In this document: piece by piece, positions 5,158-11,241 of the stretch | How positions within the stretch are numbered: the stretch's first letter is position 1 | How the letters are laid out: every line of letters starts with the position of its first letter | Assembly: GCA_029975915.1 (NCBI GenBank) | Contig: JARKOC010000496.1 | Span: 1 to 11,241, forward strand | Length of the DNA: 11,241 bases | Direction of reading: 5' to 3' | From: Bryobacteraceae bacterium | GTDB taxonomy: Bacteria > Acidobacteriota > Terriglobia > Bryobacterales > Bryobacteraceae | Notes under the pieces: generated by a model | The model's input: the letters and a program-made list of their open reading frames with translations, nothing else | Databases searched by the model: none | Told to the model about the DNA's origin: nothing | Position numbers and translations under genes: made by a program

Positions 5158-6894
5158 TCAGATCGCCTCCTGCTCGTCCTGCTGATCGCGAGTTGGCCAT
5201 GTGTCGATCAAGCGCAGCAGATCCGCCTCTTGGCTGTCCAACTCACGATAAAGTGACATGGCGTCAACGAATTGTGCCGTTGAATCCCGATACATTTGCA
5301 GCGACAACCGCATCGCAGCATCCCTGGCTTGCTCGGCCTTATCAACCTCAGCCTGACACTGGTCCTTTTTCTGCTTGGCGAGATAGGCAACAATGAGGGT
5401 TCCGGCCAGCGCAACGATGATGCCGGCGGGCCACGCAATGAAGAACGCAACGACCGTCACGACAACAGCGATGCTTACCGGAGCGGTGTACCACTGGTCC
5501 TTGAAACTGACCGATTCAATGTAATCGTGGAAGGTGTCCTCCCAAGTCTGCTTCAACAGGCCGATTCCCGTCTGCTCATTCATCGCAGTATCGAGGCGGC
5601 AACCCTTGAATCCGTAGGTCTCGGCATACTGCGAATGTGTGGGTGAGAAATCCAGGGTTGTCGAGTCCATTAGGCGGGATCGGTAGGCTGTGCAGAAGCG
5701 ACCCACAGCTACCCGGAAGGCATCGTGGCAGGCCCCGACACAGACGCGTTGGGTCCGTGCGCTCACTCCGATCAACTCGGGGTTGGTGGCTGCCTGGGTC
5801 TGCATTGACATCAGGTCCATCGAAGCGTCCAAGGCCACTCCTAGCTGATCGGCCCGCTTACGCGCCTGTACCTTGTCACCCCCCATCTCGATCACCGACG
5901 AGTGATAGAGCACGTCCCGGCGTAGCGGCAGTTCATCCTTGTCGTACTCCGTAACCAACTGGTCCAGAATGTCGTCCATAAGATCTTCAAGCGAGGCCGG
6001 CATCATTCCGACATGATTTGCTACCTCGGTATACTTGTCGATTGTCACCGGTAACGCCGATGCCTGTTCAAGCAGACGCTTGATCGTCGGCCATTCGGGA
6101 GCCAGTCGCGCCAGTTGCGGATATTCGTGATCGACAAGTTGTTCGCGTTGCATGCCGATCTCACCTACCCAATTGCGAGCCTGATGCTCAAAACTGTCGG
6201 AGCCCGTGCCGAGCACTTTCGCCCACTCGTGCATCTTGTGGATCAAGATCTGCTGGCCATGAACGCCGAACGCGTCGTAGCTGACGGCCTCAAGCACGAC
6301 AGCGAATTCACGTCCAAGCGCCCGGGGATCGAGCGAAGTCAGGTAGTGCTGCAGCCATCGGGTGGCAGCCTCGGCTCGGCCCTGGCGACGTAATACCAAT
6401 GTGAACAAAAGGCTGGTCTTGCTTGGATCTCGAGAGTATGCCTCACGGACCGATTTCTCGGCCATGTCCTGATCATCGCGTGACCAAGCGGCAAGCGCGA
6501 CCAGCACTGGAGCGAGCCAGTATCGCGGGGTCTGAATCATGAGTTCCTCAGACACCTGCGTCACTACCTGGTTCGACACATTGCCTACGTCGAAGGCCTG
6601 CAAAATGCCGGTAGACGTGCGACGCACCACGGCGTAGTGACCGAACTGGCGATCCATTTCGGCCTTGAGAGCCACGACCCGAGTCTCAGATTGCTGGACG
6701 TTGGCAGTCTTCTCCGCCTGCATGACGAATTCATTGAATTCCTCGCGCAACCGCTTCAGTTCGTCACTTGTCAGCGCAAGGTCATGATGAACCACCCCAA
6801 CCGAGGCGCCGACCTCGTCGATCTGCGTGCCAAGTTGCTGCCCGAGCACTCTGATTGCGCGGTAGACCCCAGAAAGGTCAGTAGCTTCAGCCAT
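5158..6894 (-). CDS. 578-aa membrane-hairpin protein with helical-repeat and coiled-coil regions
   Basis: The ATG at 6894 follows AGGGAG at good spacing and lies 11 nt after the 152-aa gene. Residues 1-85 are a charged coiled-coil-like region. Residues about 125-190 look like TPR-type helical repeats (LAPVLVALAAW ... AEKSVREAYSRDP). Most of the remainder up to 470 is helical with six Cys. Residues about 471-506 hold two closely spaced hydrophobic segments (split at W488-P489) forming a membrane hairpin, followed by a second coiled coil (508-570). It has no signal peptide, so nearly all of the protein is expected in the cytoplasm, tethered by the hairpin. I do not recognise the family. It is a good candidate for the membrane scaffold on which the FtsK-like motor and small partners assemble. 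Confidence 0.75.
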   Translation of the reverse strand: MAEATDLSGVYRAIRVLGQQLGTQIDEVGASVGVVHHDLALTSDELKRLREEFNEFVMQAEKTANVQQSETRVVALKAEMDRQFGHYAVVRRTSTGILQAFDVGNVSNQVVTQVSEELMIQTPRYWLAPVLVALAAWSRDDQDMAEKSVREAYSRDPSKTSLLFTLVLRRQGRAEAATRWLQHYLTSLDPRALGREFAVVLEAVSYDAFGVHGQQILIHKMHEWAKVLGTGSDSFEHQARNWVGEIGMQREQLVDHEYPQLARLAPEWPTIKRLLEQASALPVTIDKYTEVANHVGMMPASLEDLMDDILDQLVTEYDKDELPLRRDVLYHSSVIEMGGDKVQARKRADQLGVALDASMDLMSMQTQAATNPELIGVSARTQRVCVGACHDAFRVAVGRFCTAYRSRLMDSTTLDFSPTHSQYAETYGFKGCRLDTAMNEQTGIGLLKQTWEDTFHDYIESVSFKDQWYTAPVSIAVVVTVVAFFIAWPAGIIVALAGTLIVAYLAKQKKDQCQAEVDKAEQARDAAMRLSLQMYRDSTAQFVDAMSLYRELDSQEADLLRLIDTWPTRDQQDEQEAI

Positions 6895-6905
6895 GATAGC
6901 TCCCT

Positions 6906-7364
6906 TCAGTTCGCAGTGGTTCCGTCGTGGCGGACTGGTATCACGTGTCCGTCCTGGTAGACCTCGATGTACAGGTACGCGTTCGTGCGCGCCAATGGCC
7001 TAGCCGAGTCGAACTGAGGCGGCAGATGATCAGTGGCTGTGTAATGCTCCAAGATGCTGCCAGCCAAGTCGACGCGGTGGTCCACATAGGGCTGCCCCAA
7101 ATAGCAGTGGCTGAACAAGCCGATCAGCATTCCCACCTGCATGGCCTCGTATTGCTGGTGAAGGTAGTTGATCAGCGCTTGTTGCCCTGCAGAATCGACC
7201 GTCGTGTCAATGGCGCGAACAGCGTCCAACAGGTCCGGCGGACGAATGCGCCTGCGACTTCGCATCACGTGGGGTGGCACCGACTGGGAAGGCACGGTCT
7301 GGCTCTGCACGGATGTATTCAATGATGGACGTGCATTCAAATAACGACGCTGGAACTCTGGCAT
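6906..7364 (-). CDS. hypothetical protein
   Basis: This 152-aa protein starts at ATG 7364 with an AGG-containing site about 8 nt upstream. The first 40 residues are polar and probably disordered (Ser, Gln, Arg, Pro). A helical middle follows (about 43-88), then a C-terminal region with H-C-Y-L-G-Q-P-Y-V-D-H (86-96) and a short strand-rich end (YLYIEVYQDGHVIPVR, about 130-145). It has no TM or signal peptide and no recognised motif. It lies between the tail-anchored protein (20-nt gap) and the 578-aa membrane-hairpin protein, in the same operon. Function is unknown. Confidence 0.7.
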   Translation of the reverse strand: MPEFQRRYLNARPSLNTSVQSQTVPSQSVPPHVMRSRRRIRPPDLLDAVRAIDTTVDSAGQQALINYLHQQYEAMQVGMLIGLFSHCYLGQPYVDHRVDLAGSILEHYTATDHLPPQFDSARPLARTNAYLYIEVYQDGHVIPVRHDGTTAN

Positions 7365-7384
7365 GGGGGTGACCTATTACCTTT

Positions 7385-7918
7385 CTAGATGACAATCAAT
7401 AGGATGACCAAGACAACGACCGCTAACCCTGCCACGCCAGCGATAGTGCCCGCGGGAATCTGGCGGCGGGTTGTGCTCGGCACAGCAAGGGACGAGGCAG
7501 CAGCGGCAGGCATCGCCGCTACCGGGTGCGCCGGGGCTCCCCCGTTCGGCCGTGCCGCCAACTCAGCCACCACGGAACGCTGTCTTGTCACCCACTGCTG
7601 GGCTTTCGCCGCCGAGTCGAGATCAGCAATCAGCGAGGCGCTCGCCTGCGGGAGCGCGGAGATGTCGTACTGCAACTGGGGCGCCGAACTCGGTTCGACA
7701 TTGCCGACTTGCGCATCCAACTGTTCTAGATTCTCCTGAATCGATCGCAGGTCCGTTCTCACAGCCTCAAGCAGATCCCGATTGCGGCGTTGCGTGCGCA
7801 TCGCCGCATCCAGTTCCGCGCGGCCTGCCTCATCAGCCTTGCGGCGATTCAGGCGGTGCTTCTCAGACAGCCCGAGAGACTGAACAATCGTCTGCGAATA
7901 CTGGTCGTACTCGGTCAC
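7385..7918 (-). CDS. tail-anchored coiled-coil membrane protein
   Basis: This 177-aa protein starts at a GTG at 7918 whose GTGA overlaps the stop of the FtsK-like gene, with GAGG 6 nt upstream. Residues about 14-73 are a charged coiled coil. A helical segment (98-122) and an Ala/Pro-rich linker (123-150) follow. The last 23 residues are a hydrophobic helix (GTIAGVAGLAVVVLVILLIVI) that ends at the C-terminus. With no signal peptide this is a tail-anchored protein with its bulk in the cytoplasm. Because the FtsK-like ATPase it follows has no TM segment of its own (unlike EccC/EssC), this protein may tether that motor to the membrane. That role is inference; the family is not recognised. Confidence 0.75.
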   Translation of the reverse strand: MTEYDQYSQTIVQSLGLSEKHRLNRRKADEAGRAELDAAMRTQRRNRDLLEAVRTDLRSIQENLEQLDAQVGNVEPSSAPQLQYDISALPQASASLIADLDSAAKAQQWVTRQRSVVAELAARPNGGAPAHPVAAMPAAAASSLAVPSTTRRQIPAGTIAGVAGLAVVVLVILLIVI

Positions 7919-10824
7919 AGCGCACCTCGCGTGAACCGCTGGCTTGCTTCGAACGGCACCACCACTCGCAACTCGCCATCCCCGTTGCGGTCAAACACAC
8001 CCACCCGCGGATCTCCATCGATCGGCTGCGCATTGACCCCGGCGATGGTGCGCAGATCGTCACGACCAACCCCAACAGTCACGTAGTGGGCGACGCCGCT
8101 GTGAGTGAGACCAAGATCTGCCTCCAGACTCGGGAGATTTGACCACCAGCCGACGAAATAGGTTCCGTTGAGAGCCCCGGTGCGTGCGAGATCCTGCAGC
8201 ATCCCGCGTCCGGTCCTACCACTGGGCTCGCCGAATCCGATGCCCCCGAAATCGAAATGATCCTCATCTTCTTCGCTCGCTACGACATCCATCTCTCGGG
8301 CTCGCTGGAGCCCTACACCCACTACCAGCATTGGCGCCCCGGGTCGCGCCGCCTGGCGCGCCACAAGATCGTCGGTCAACCAGCTGGCAATCTCCTCACG
8401 CCCGACGCGCGAAACATCGAGCCCCGTATCACGCGCGTCCATCTCCAGGCGATCAAGCCATGGCTGTTCACCGGATCCAAAGCCGTCAAGCAGTACCAGC
8501 GAGCCGTGCTGAGGGATGAGCTGATCAACTGCGCTTCGAACCATCGCATTCAGTACGTCGCCCGCGCGGGCCTGGCTCTGGCCCACGATCGCCACGGCTT
8601 GATCGCTGTCGGCCATCAGCCTCATGCCCGCCGGAGCTGACGTGATCTCGATCGGACGGCCAATGAGCAGGGAGAGCTCGCCCGCACGCGTCGGCGGTAG
8701 GCTCGCGCTCGTCTGCCACGGCGCATGGTCAGTCCCAACGAAGACAAGCGGTGACTCACCGTGTTCTCTTGCCCAGAGCTGCTCCTGGAGCGCCTTCATG
8801 TCATCCGGATCGGCATATGCCGCCAAGCCACGGACGTTGGAGCCATCCGGGTCCGTACCGAAATTGCTGTTGAAGATGACTTCGCCGCGATAGGTCAGAG
8901 CGGCCGCCGCCTTATTGCCTTGACTGAGGATGGCCTCTGACTCCTGTGGCGTGTTTTTCAGCGACATCCGAAGCGGGAACTGAGCGTAGATAGAGTCACC
9001 CTTGATGGCCAGGCCCCGTACACCGGAGGTTGTCTGCGATGCCAAGAGTAGGTGAATTCCGTAGGCTCGTCCCTGCTTGGCCAGCCTGTCGAGCAGTTCC
9101 ACCGCCTCATCAACGTACCGCTCGTTTCCCTCGAACAGCACGTGAAACTCGTCGATCACGAGCATGAGCCGAGGCATAACCACTCCAGACAGCTCCCTGA
9201 ACTTGTCCAGCGAATTGGCGCCCACCTTCTTGAACAACTGTGCCCGGATCGCCATCTGCCGATCGACATGACGCAATACCGCGATCCCGAAAGCCTGGTT
9301 CGACTCGAGACTCAGCACCTTGACATGTGGCAGCCAGTTCTCACCATTCGCATCCGGACCGAACCGTTTGAACTCCAGGCCCCTCTTGAAATCAAGTAGG
9401 TGCAACTCCAACTGATTGGGATCGTAGCGGGCGGCGAGCGCGTAAATTATATCGAGTAATAAGTTGGACTTGCCTTGGCCCACTGCTCCACCGATAAGCA
9501 GATTGGGGTGCGGGGGATTCTCAGTACGCAATGACAGTAGGAGTGGCTGGCTGCCTACCTGTCCGATAACAGCATCGAGTGACTCAGCAGAATCTGCTCC
9601 CCAGGGGGCGGTCAGATCACCTCCGATCAGCGATCGTAGCGGAATCACCGGGCCCTTGGCGGACTTCGATTCCTCCACTACCGACCTAATAAGTCGCTGA
9701 ATCAGATCGGCTGGCGGGCAAGCATCTGGTGAGACGGGCCGAGGAAAGCCCGGGACCTGGAGATCCTCGACTCCTGCCTCGATAGTGAGCAGCTCTGCTG
9801 CCAACTCCGCAGGGAGGATGTCTCGGGCCGCCGAGGCTGAGTCGGCACACACGAGCAGACTCACTCCTGACTTGCCCCCGACGGCGGCGATCCGGAGCAG
9901 CTTGTCCTGGAGGAGTTGGTCGACTCCGTACGGGTAGTCGAGAATCACGACCAGATGCAATGTGCCTTCCCGCACCCCACTTCGCTGCCAGAGTTCGGTC
10001 AGAGCGGATGCGCCCTGTGCCCGCGCCAACTCGACGTTGCGGACAGCATCCTGCAAGACCTGCTGCATGCGGTCGGTGAAGGCGGCAGCGTCGGCCCCTG
10101 GCTGAGGAAAAGCACTCGAGTGGGCCGACCGCAGCGGCGCGAGTGGACCGAAGAACCCGCGCAATCGCGGATCGTAAACATGCACGGCTAAATGCTTCAA
10201 TGGCGTCTGCGCAACCACCCGGGTGACCAAGCCAAGCGCGATCTTCTCTTGTGCGCTGCCGCCGTTGAGATAGATGCCCGGGTGATTGATCAGCGGCACA
10301 ATCACCGGCGCTTGCCAGTCTGTGTCAATGGCCATTGTGCCCAAGCGCGCATAGTCCGCGGGCTCCGCAGCAGGGGCTGCATGCTCCAACTCAGTCCAGT
10401 CCGAGCCCGCCCAGCCAGGAGCGAGGTTGGACAGAAGCGCGTTCGCACGCGTCCGCAGCGCCTCCCGCTCTTGACCCGCGTCACGGTCGGCCTCCGCGGC
10501 TAGCCGCACCCGCAACTCACGCGCTTCGTTCTCAGCATGCACAACTGCCAACTGGTCCCGTTTGCCTCCCGTCTCCGCGACCTCGGCCACGGCGCGCTCC
10601 AAGGCTGTGAAGCGTCCCTTGAGGTCCGCCACACGCTGTCGCACCTCCTGCTCTGCTCTGGCTAACTGAGCTCGAGCCTCGTCCAAGGACAGCTGAGGCT
10701 GCACCGGCGCGGCCTGGACTGTCTGCCACGCGGCAGCATGCGAAAGCCGTGGGCCTGACGGCTGGTTGTCTTGCCAATCACCTGCGCCCTCAAAGTGCAC
10801 ATGTCTATGTCCATGCCCCGGCAT
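7915..10824 (-). CDS. FtsK/SpoIIIE (EccC-like) ATPase, one active and two degenerate modules
   Basis: This 969-aa protein starts at ATG 10824, directly behind GGGGGGAA. A TTG at 10842 would add six residues but would place the ribosome-binding site inside the gene. The N-terminus is His-rich (HGHRHVH, 4-10), followed by a long coiled coil (about 47-130). Module 1 (about 170-350) has the FtsK fold pattern but a ruined P-loop (GGSAQEK, 188-194) and no catalytic Glu (VVILDYP, 292-298). Module 2 (about 420-700) is intact: Walker A GGAVGQGKS (445-453), LLDFKRGLE (476-484), Walker B LMLVIDEFH (553-561), sensor LLLASQT (592-598). Module 3 (about 720-960) again lacks a P-loop Lys (VGQSQARAGD, 747-756). 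Three tandem modules are the layout of EccC/EssC motors of type VII secretion, but the TM segments and FHA domains of those proteins are absent. It is the first gene of the operon. It could pump protein or DNA; context favours protein. Confidence 0.9.
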   Translation of the reverse strand: MPGHGHRHVHFEGAGDWQDNQPSGPRLSHAAAWQTVQAAPVQPQLSLDEARAQLARAEQEVRQRVADLKGRFTALERAVAEVAETGGKRDQLAVVHAENEARELRVRLAAEADRDAGQEREALRTRANALLSNLAPGWAGSDWTELEHAAPAAEPADYARLGTMAIDTDWQAPVIVPLINHPGIYLNGGSAQEKIALGLVTRVVAQTPLKHLAVHVYDPRLRGFFGPLAPLRSAHSSAFPQPGADAAAFTDRMQQVLQDAVRNVELARAQGASALTELWQRSGVREGTLHLVVILDYPYGVDQLLQDKLLRIAAVGGKSGVSLLVCADSASAARDILPAELAAELLTIEAGVEDLQVPGFPRPVSPDACPPADLIQRLIRSVVEESKSAKGPVIPLRSLIGGDLTAPWGADSAESLDAVIGQVGSQPLLLSLRTENPPHPNLLIGGAVGQGKSNLLLDIIYALAARYDPNQLELHLLDFKRGLEFKRFGPDANGENWLPHVKVLSLESNQAFGIAVLRHVDRQMAIRAQLFKKVGANSLDKFRELSGVVMPRLMLVIDEFHVLFEGNERYVDEAVELLDRLAKQGRAYGIHLLLASQTTSGVRGLAIKGDSIYAQFPLRMSLKNTPQESEAILSQGNKAAAALTYRGEVIFNSNFGTDPDGSNVRGLAAYADPDDMKALQEQLWAREHGESPLVFVGTDHAPWQTSASLPPTRAGELSLLIGRPIEITSAPAGMRLMADSDQAVAIVGQSQARAGDVLNAMVRSAVDQLIPQHGSLVLLDGFGSGEQPWLDRLEMDARDTGLDVSRVGREEIASWLTDDLVARQAARPGAPMLVVGVGLQRAREMDVVASEEDEDHFDFGGIGFGEPSGRTGRGMLQDLARTGALNGTYFVGWWSNLPSLEADLGLTHSGVAHYVTVGVGRDDLRTIAGVNAQPIDGDPRVGVFDRNGDGELRVVVPFEASQRFTRGAL

Positions 10825-11035
10825 TTTCCCCCCGCAATCCAAGACTGGAATCAGAACAGAACCTACCCGGTGCCCACTAGTGATGTTGCCAGTTTCACCG
10901 AATGGACTTCACGTGCGACTGCTCGCCGATGCTGCGCAGCTTCTCCGGCTGGGCGACGCGATGGGTCGGCGTCGCGCAAAGCAGAGCAGGTGCGGACGGG
11001 CGCCAGGAGGGCTTCGTCGCGGGTAGGCTCTCCGG
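10825..11035. promoter_or_regulatory. intergenic region upstream of the FtsK-like operon and purU
   Basis: These 211 bp separate the divergent FtsK-like operon and purU and hold no convincing gene. A minus-strand TAGGTT (10865-10860) could be the -10 of the motor operon, giving a leader of about 29 nt; only a poor -35 (GCAACA, 10889-10884) lies 18 bp upstream. The region also has a 10-bp perfect palindrome GCTGCGCAGC (10931-10940). An inverted repeat GCGACGC / GCGTCGC (10953-10959 and 10969-10975, 9-nt loop) could be an operator or a weak hairpin. An AGGAGG at 11005-11010 is about 25 nt from the purU GTG, too far to serve it. Confidence 0.4.
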
Positions 11036-11044
11036 GTGCACCAG
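11020..11044 (+). repeat. 25-bp direct repeat, right copy (attR-like)
   Basis: This is identical to 116-140 in sequence and orientation. It covers a -10-like TAGGCT (11024-11029) and the first three purU codons (11036-11044), so recombination at this repeat would leave the purU protein unchanged while replacing what lies upstream of its -10 region. Confidence 0.9.
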
Positions 11045-11241
11045 TTGATTCTGACGTTTTCCTGCAACGACACTTCCGGCATCGTTCATGCGGTGACCGG
11101 CGCGATTGTCGGTTGCGGGGGCAATATCACCGAACTTCAGCAATTCACGTCGCTCGATACCGGACGCTTCTTCATGCGGGTCGAGGTCGATACTCCTGTT
11201 CATCCGGACGATTTCTGCCAGGTGATCGAGCAGGTCAGCGA
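11036..11241 (+). CDS. purU: 5' end of formyltetrahydrofolate deformylase (partial)
   Basis: The visible 68 residues form an N-terminal ACT domain typical of PurU, with L-I-L-T-F-S-C-N-D-T-S-G-I-V (4-17), G-G-N-I-T-E-L-Q-Q-F (28-37) and D-T-G-R-F-F-M-R-V-E (41-50). PurU hydrolyses 10-formyl-THF to THF and formate, balancing one-carbon pools and supplying formate for purine synthesis. The catalytic formyltransferase-fold domain is beyond the window. An in-frame TAG at 11024-11026 makes the GTG at 11036 the first possible start. There is no Shine-Dalgarno at normal distance, and TAGGCT sits 6 nt before the GTG, which suggests leaderless translation. The start codon lies in the 25-bp repeat at the island boundary, so its upstream promoter context is island DNA. 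Confidence 0.85.
   Translation, partial: MHQLILTFSCNDTSGIVHAVTGAIVGCGGNITELQQFTSLDTGRFFMRVEVDTPVHPDDFCQVIEQVS

Larger units (their letters stand above)
116..11044. mobile_element. repeat-bounded gene island inserted at the 5' end of purU
   Basis: The whole gene block is enclosed by perfect 25-bp direct repeats, with core metabolic genes (icd-like, purU) immediately outside on each side. The period between copies is 10,904 bp. The genes inside are accessory in character: an ART-type effector candidate, an FtsK-like motor and several unrecognised proteins. No integrase, transposase, resolvase or phage gene is visible, and no clear terminal inverted repeats were found inside the direct repeats. 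The island may have been moved by a recombinase acting in trans, or may be a remnant that lost its own. That it is an insertion is inferred from the repeats. Confidence 0.55.

Noticed and set aside
5637..5954. Plus-strand open frames inside the 578-aa and other minus-strand genes
   Set aside because: They are Arg/Pro-rich shadows of GC-rich coding DNA, without start signals, lying opposite well-supported genes.
10825..10842. TTG at 10842 as the start of the FtsK-like gene
   Set aside because: The GGGGGGAA ribosome-binding site lies between it and the ATG at 10824, so the ATG is the better start.
10766..11026. 86-codon plus-strand frame between the motor gene and purU
   Set aside because: It overlaps the motor gene's N-terminus antisense, has no ribosome-binding site and no protein-like pattern, and ends in the repeat.
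116..11044. tRNA-type attachment site, CRISPR array or IS-style terminal inverted repeats
   Set aside because: The 25-bp repeat is part of the purU 5' end and not a tRNA. No spaced short-repeat array exists. The sequences just inside the two repeats show no convincing inverted match.

Overview
The window looks like a stretch of actinobacterial chromosome (GC-rich, GTG starts, Ser/Thr-kinase-style zinc-ribbon membrane protein) that carries a compact gene island. Only fragments of the host chromosome are visible. At the left edge is the first few codons of a minus-strand gene that looks like NADP-isocitrate dehydrogenase (icd). At the right edge is the 5' end of purU (formyltetrahydrofolate deformylase, ACT domain). 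Between them lies about 10.9 kb bounded by a perfect 25-bp direct repeat (116-140 and 11020-11044). The repeat contains a -10-like hexamer and the first three codons of purU. The simplest reading is that the island was inserted at the 5' end of purU in an ancestral icd-purU divergent pair. The left copy keeps the old purU promoter region and the right copy restores the purU reading frame. No integrase or transposase is visible.

The island has three transcription units. (1) A single minus-strand gene, 168-971, encodes a zinc-ribbon / single-TM / extracytoplasmic-domain protein. (2) A plus-strand operon, 1110-2755, encodes two small helical-hairpin proteins (86 and 100 aa), a 291-aa protein with a similar helical N-terminus fused to an ADP-ribosyltransferase-like (ART) C-terminus, and a 69-aa acidic protein overlapping its end (immunity candidate). 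(3) A long minus-strand operon, 10824 down to 2757, encodes in transcription order a 969-aa FtsK/EccC-like ATPase with one intact and two degenerate NTPase modules, a tail-anchored coiled-coil protein, a 152-aa unknown, a 578-aa protein with a membrane hairpin near its C-terminus, an 80-aa proline/arginine-rich protein, a 197-aa helical protein, and a Ycf46-like AAA+ ATPase. Most junctions are 4-bp overlaps or gaps of 1-19 nt, so this is a tightly coupled operon. Units 2 and 3 converge with a single base between their stop codons.

Working hypothesis (inference): units 2 and 3 form a type VII-secretion-like export or conflict system. The FtsK/EccC-type motor and AAA+ ATPase would act with membrane-attached components, the small helical-hairpin proteins would be substrates or chaperones, and the ART-tailed protein would be the effector. 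It is not a classical ESX locus: no EccB, EccD, EccE, MycP or WXG motif is present. I do not recognise this gene set as a named system. A defence or purely intracellular role is also possible.
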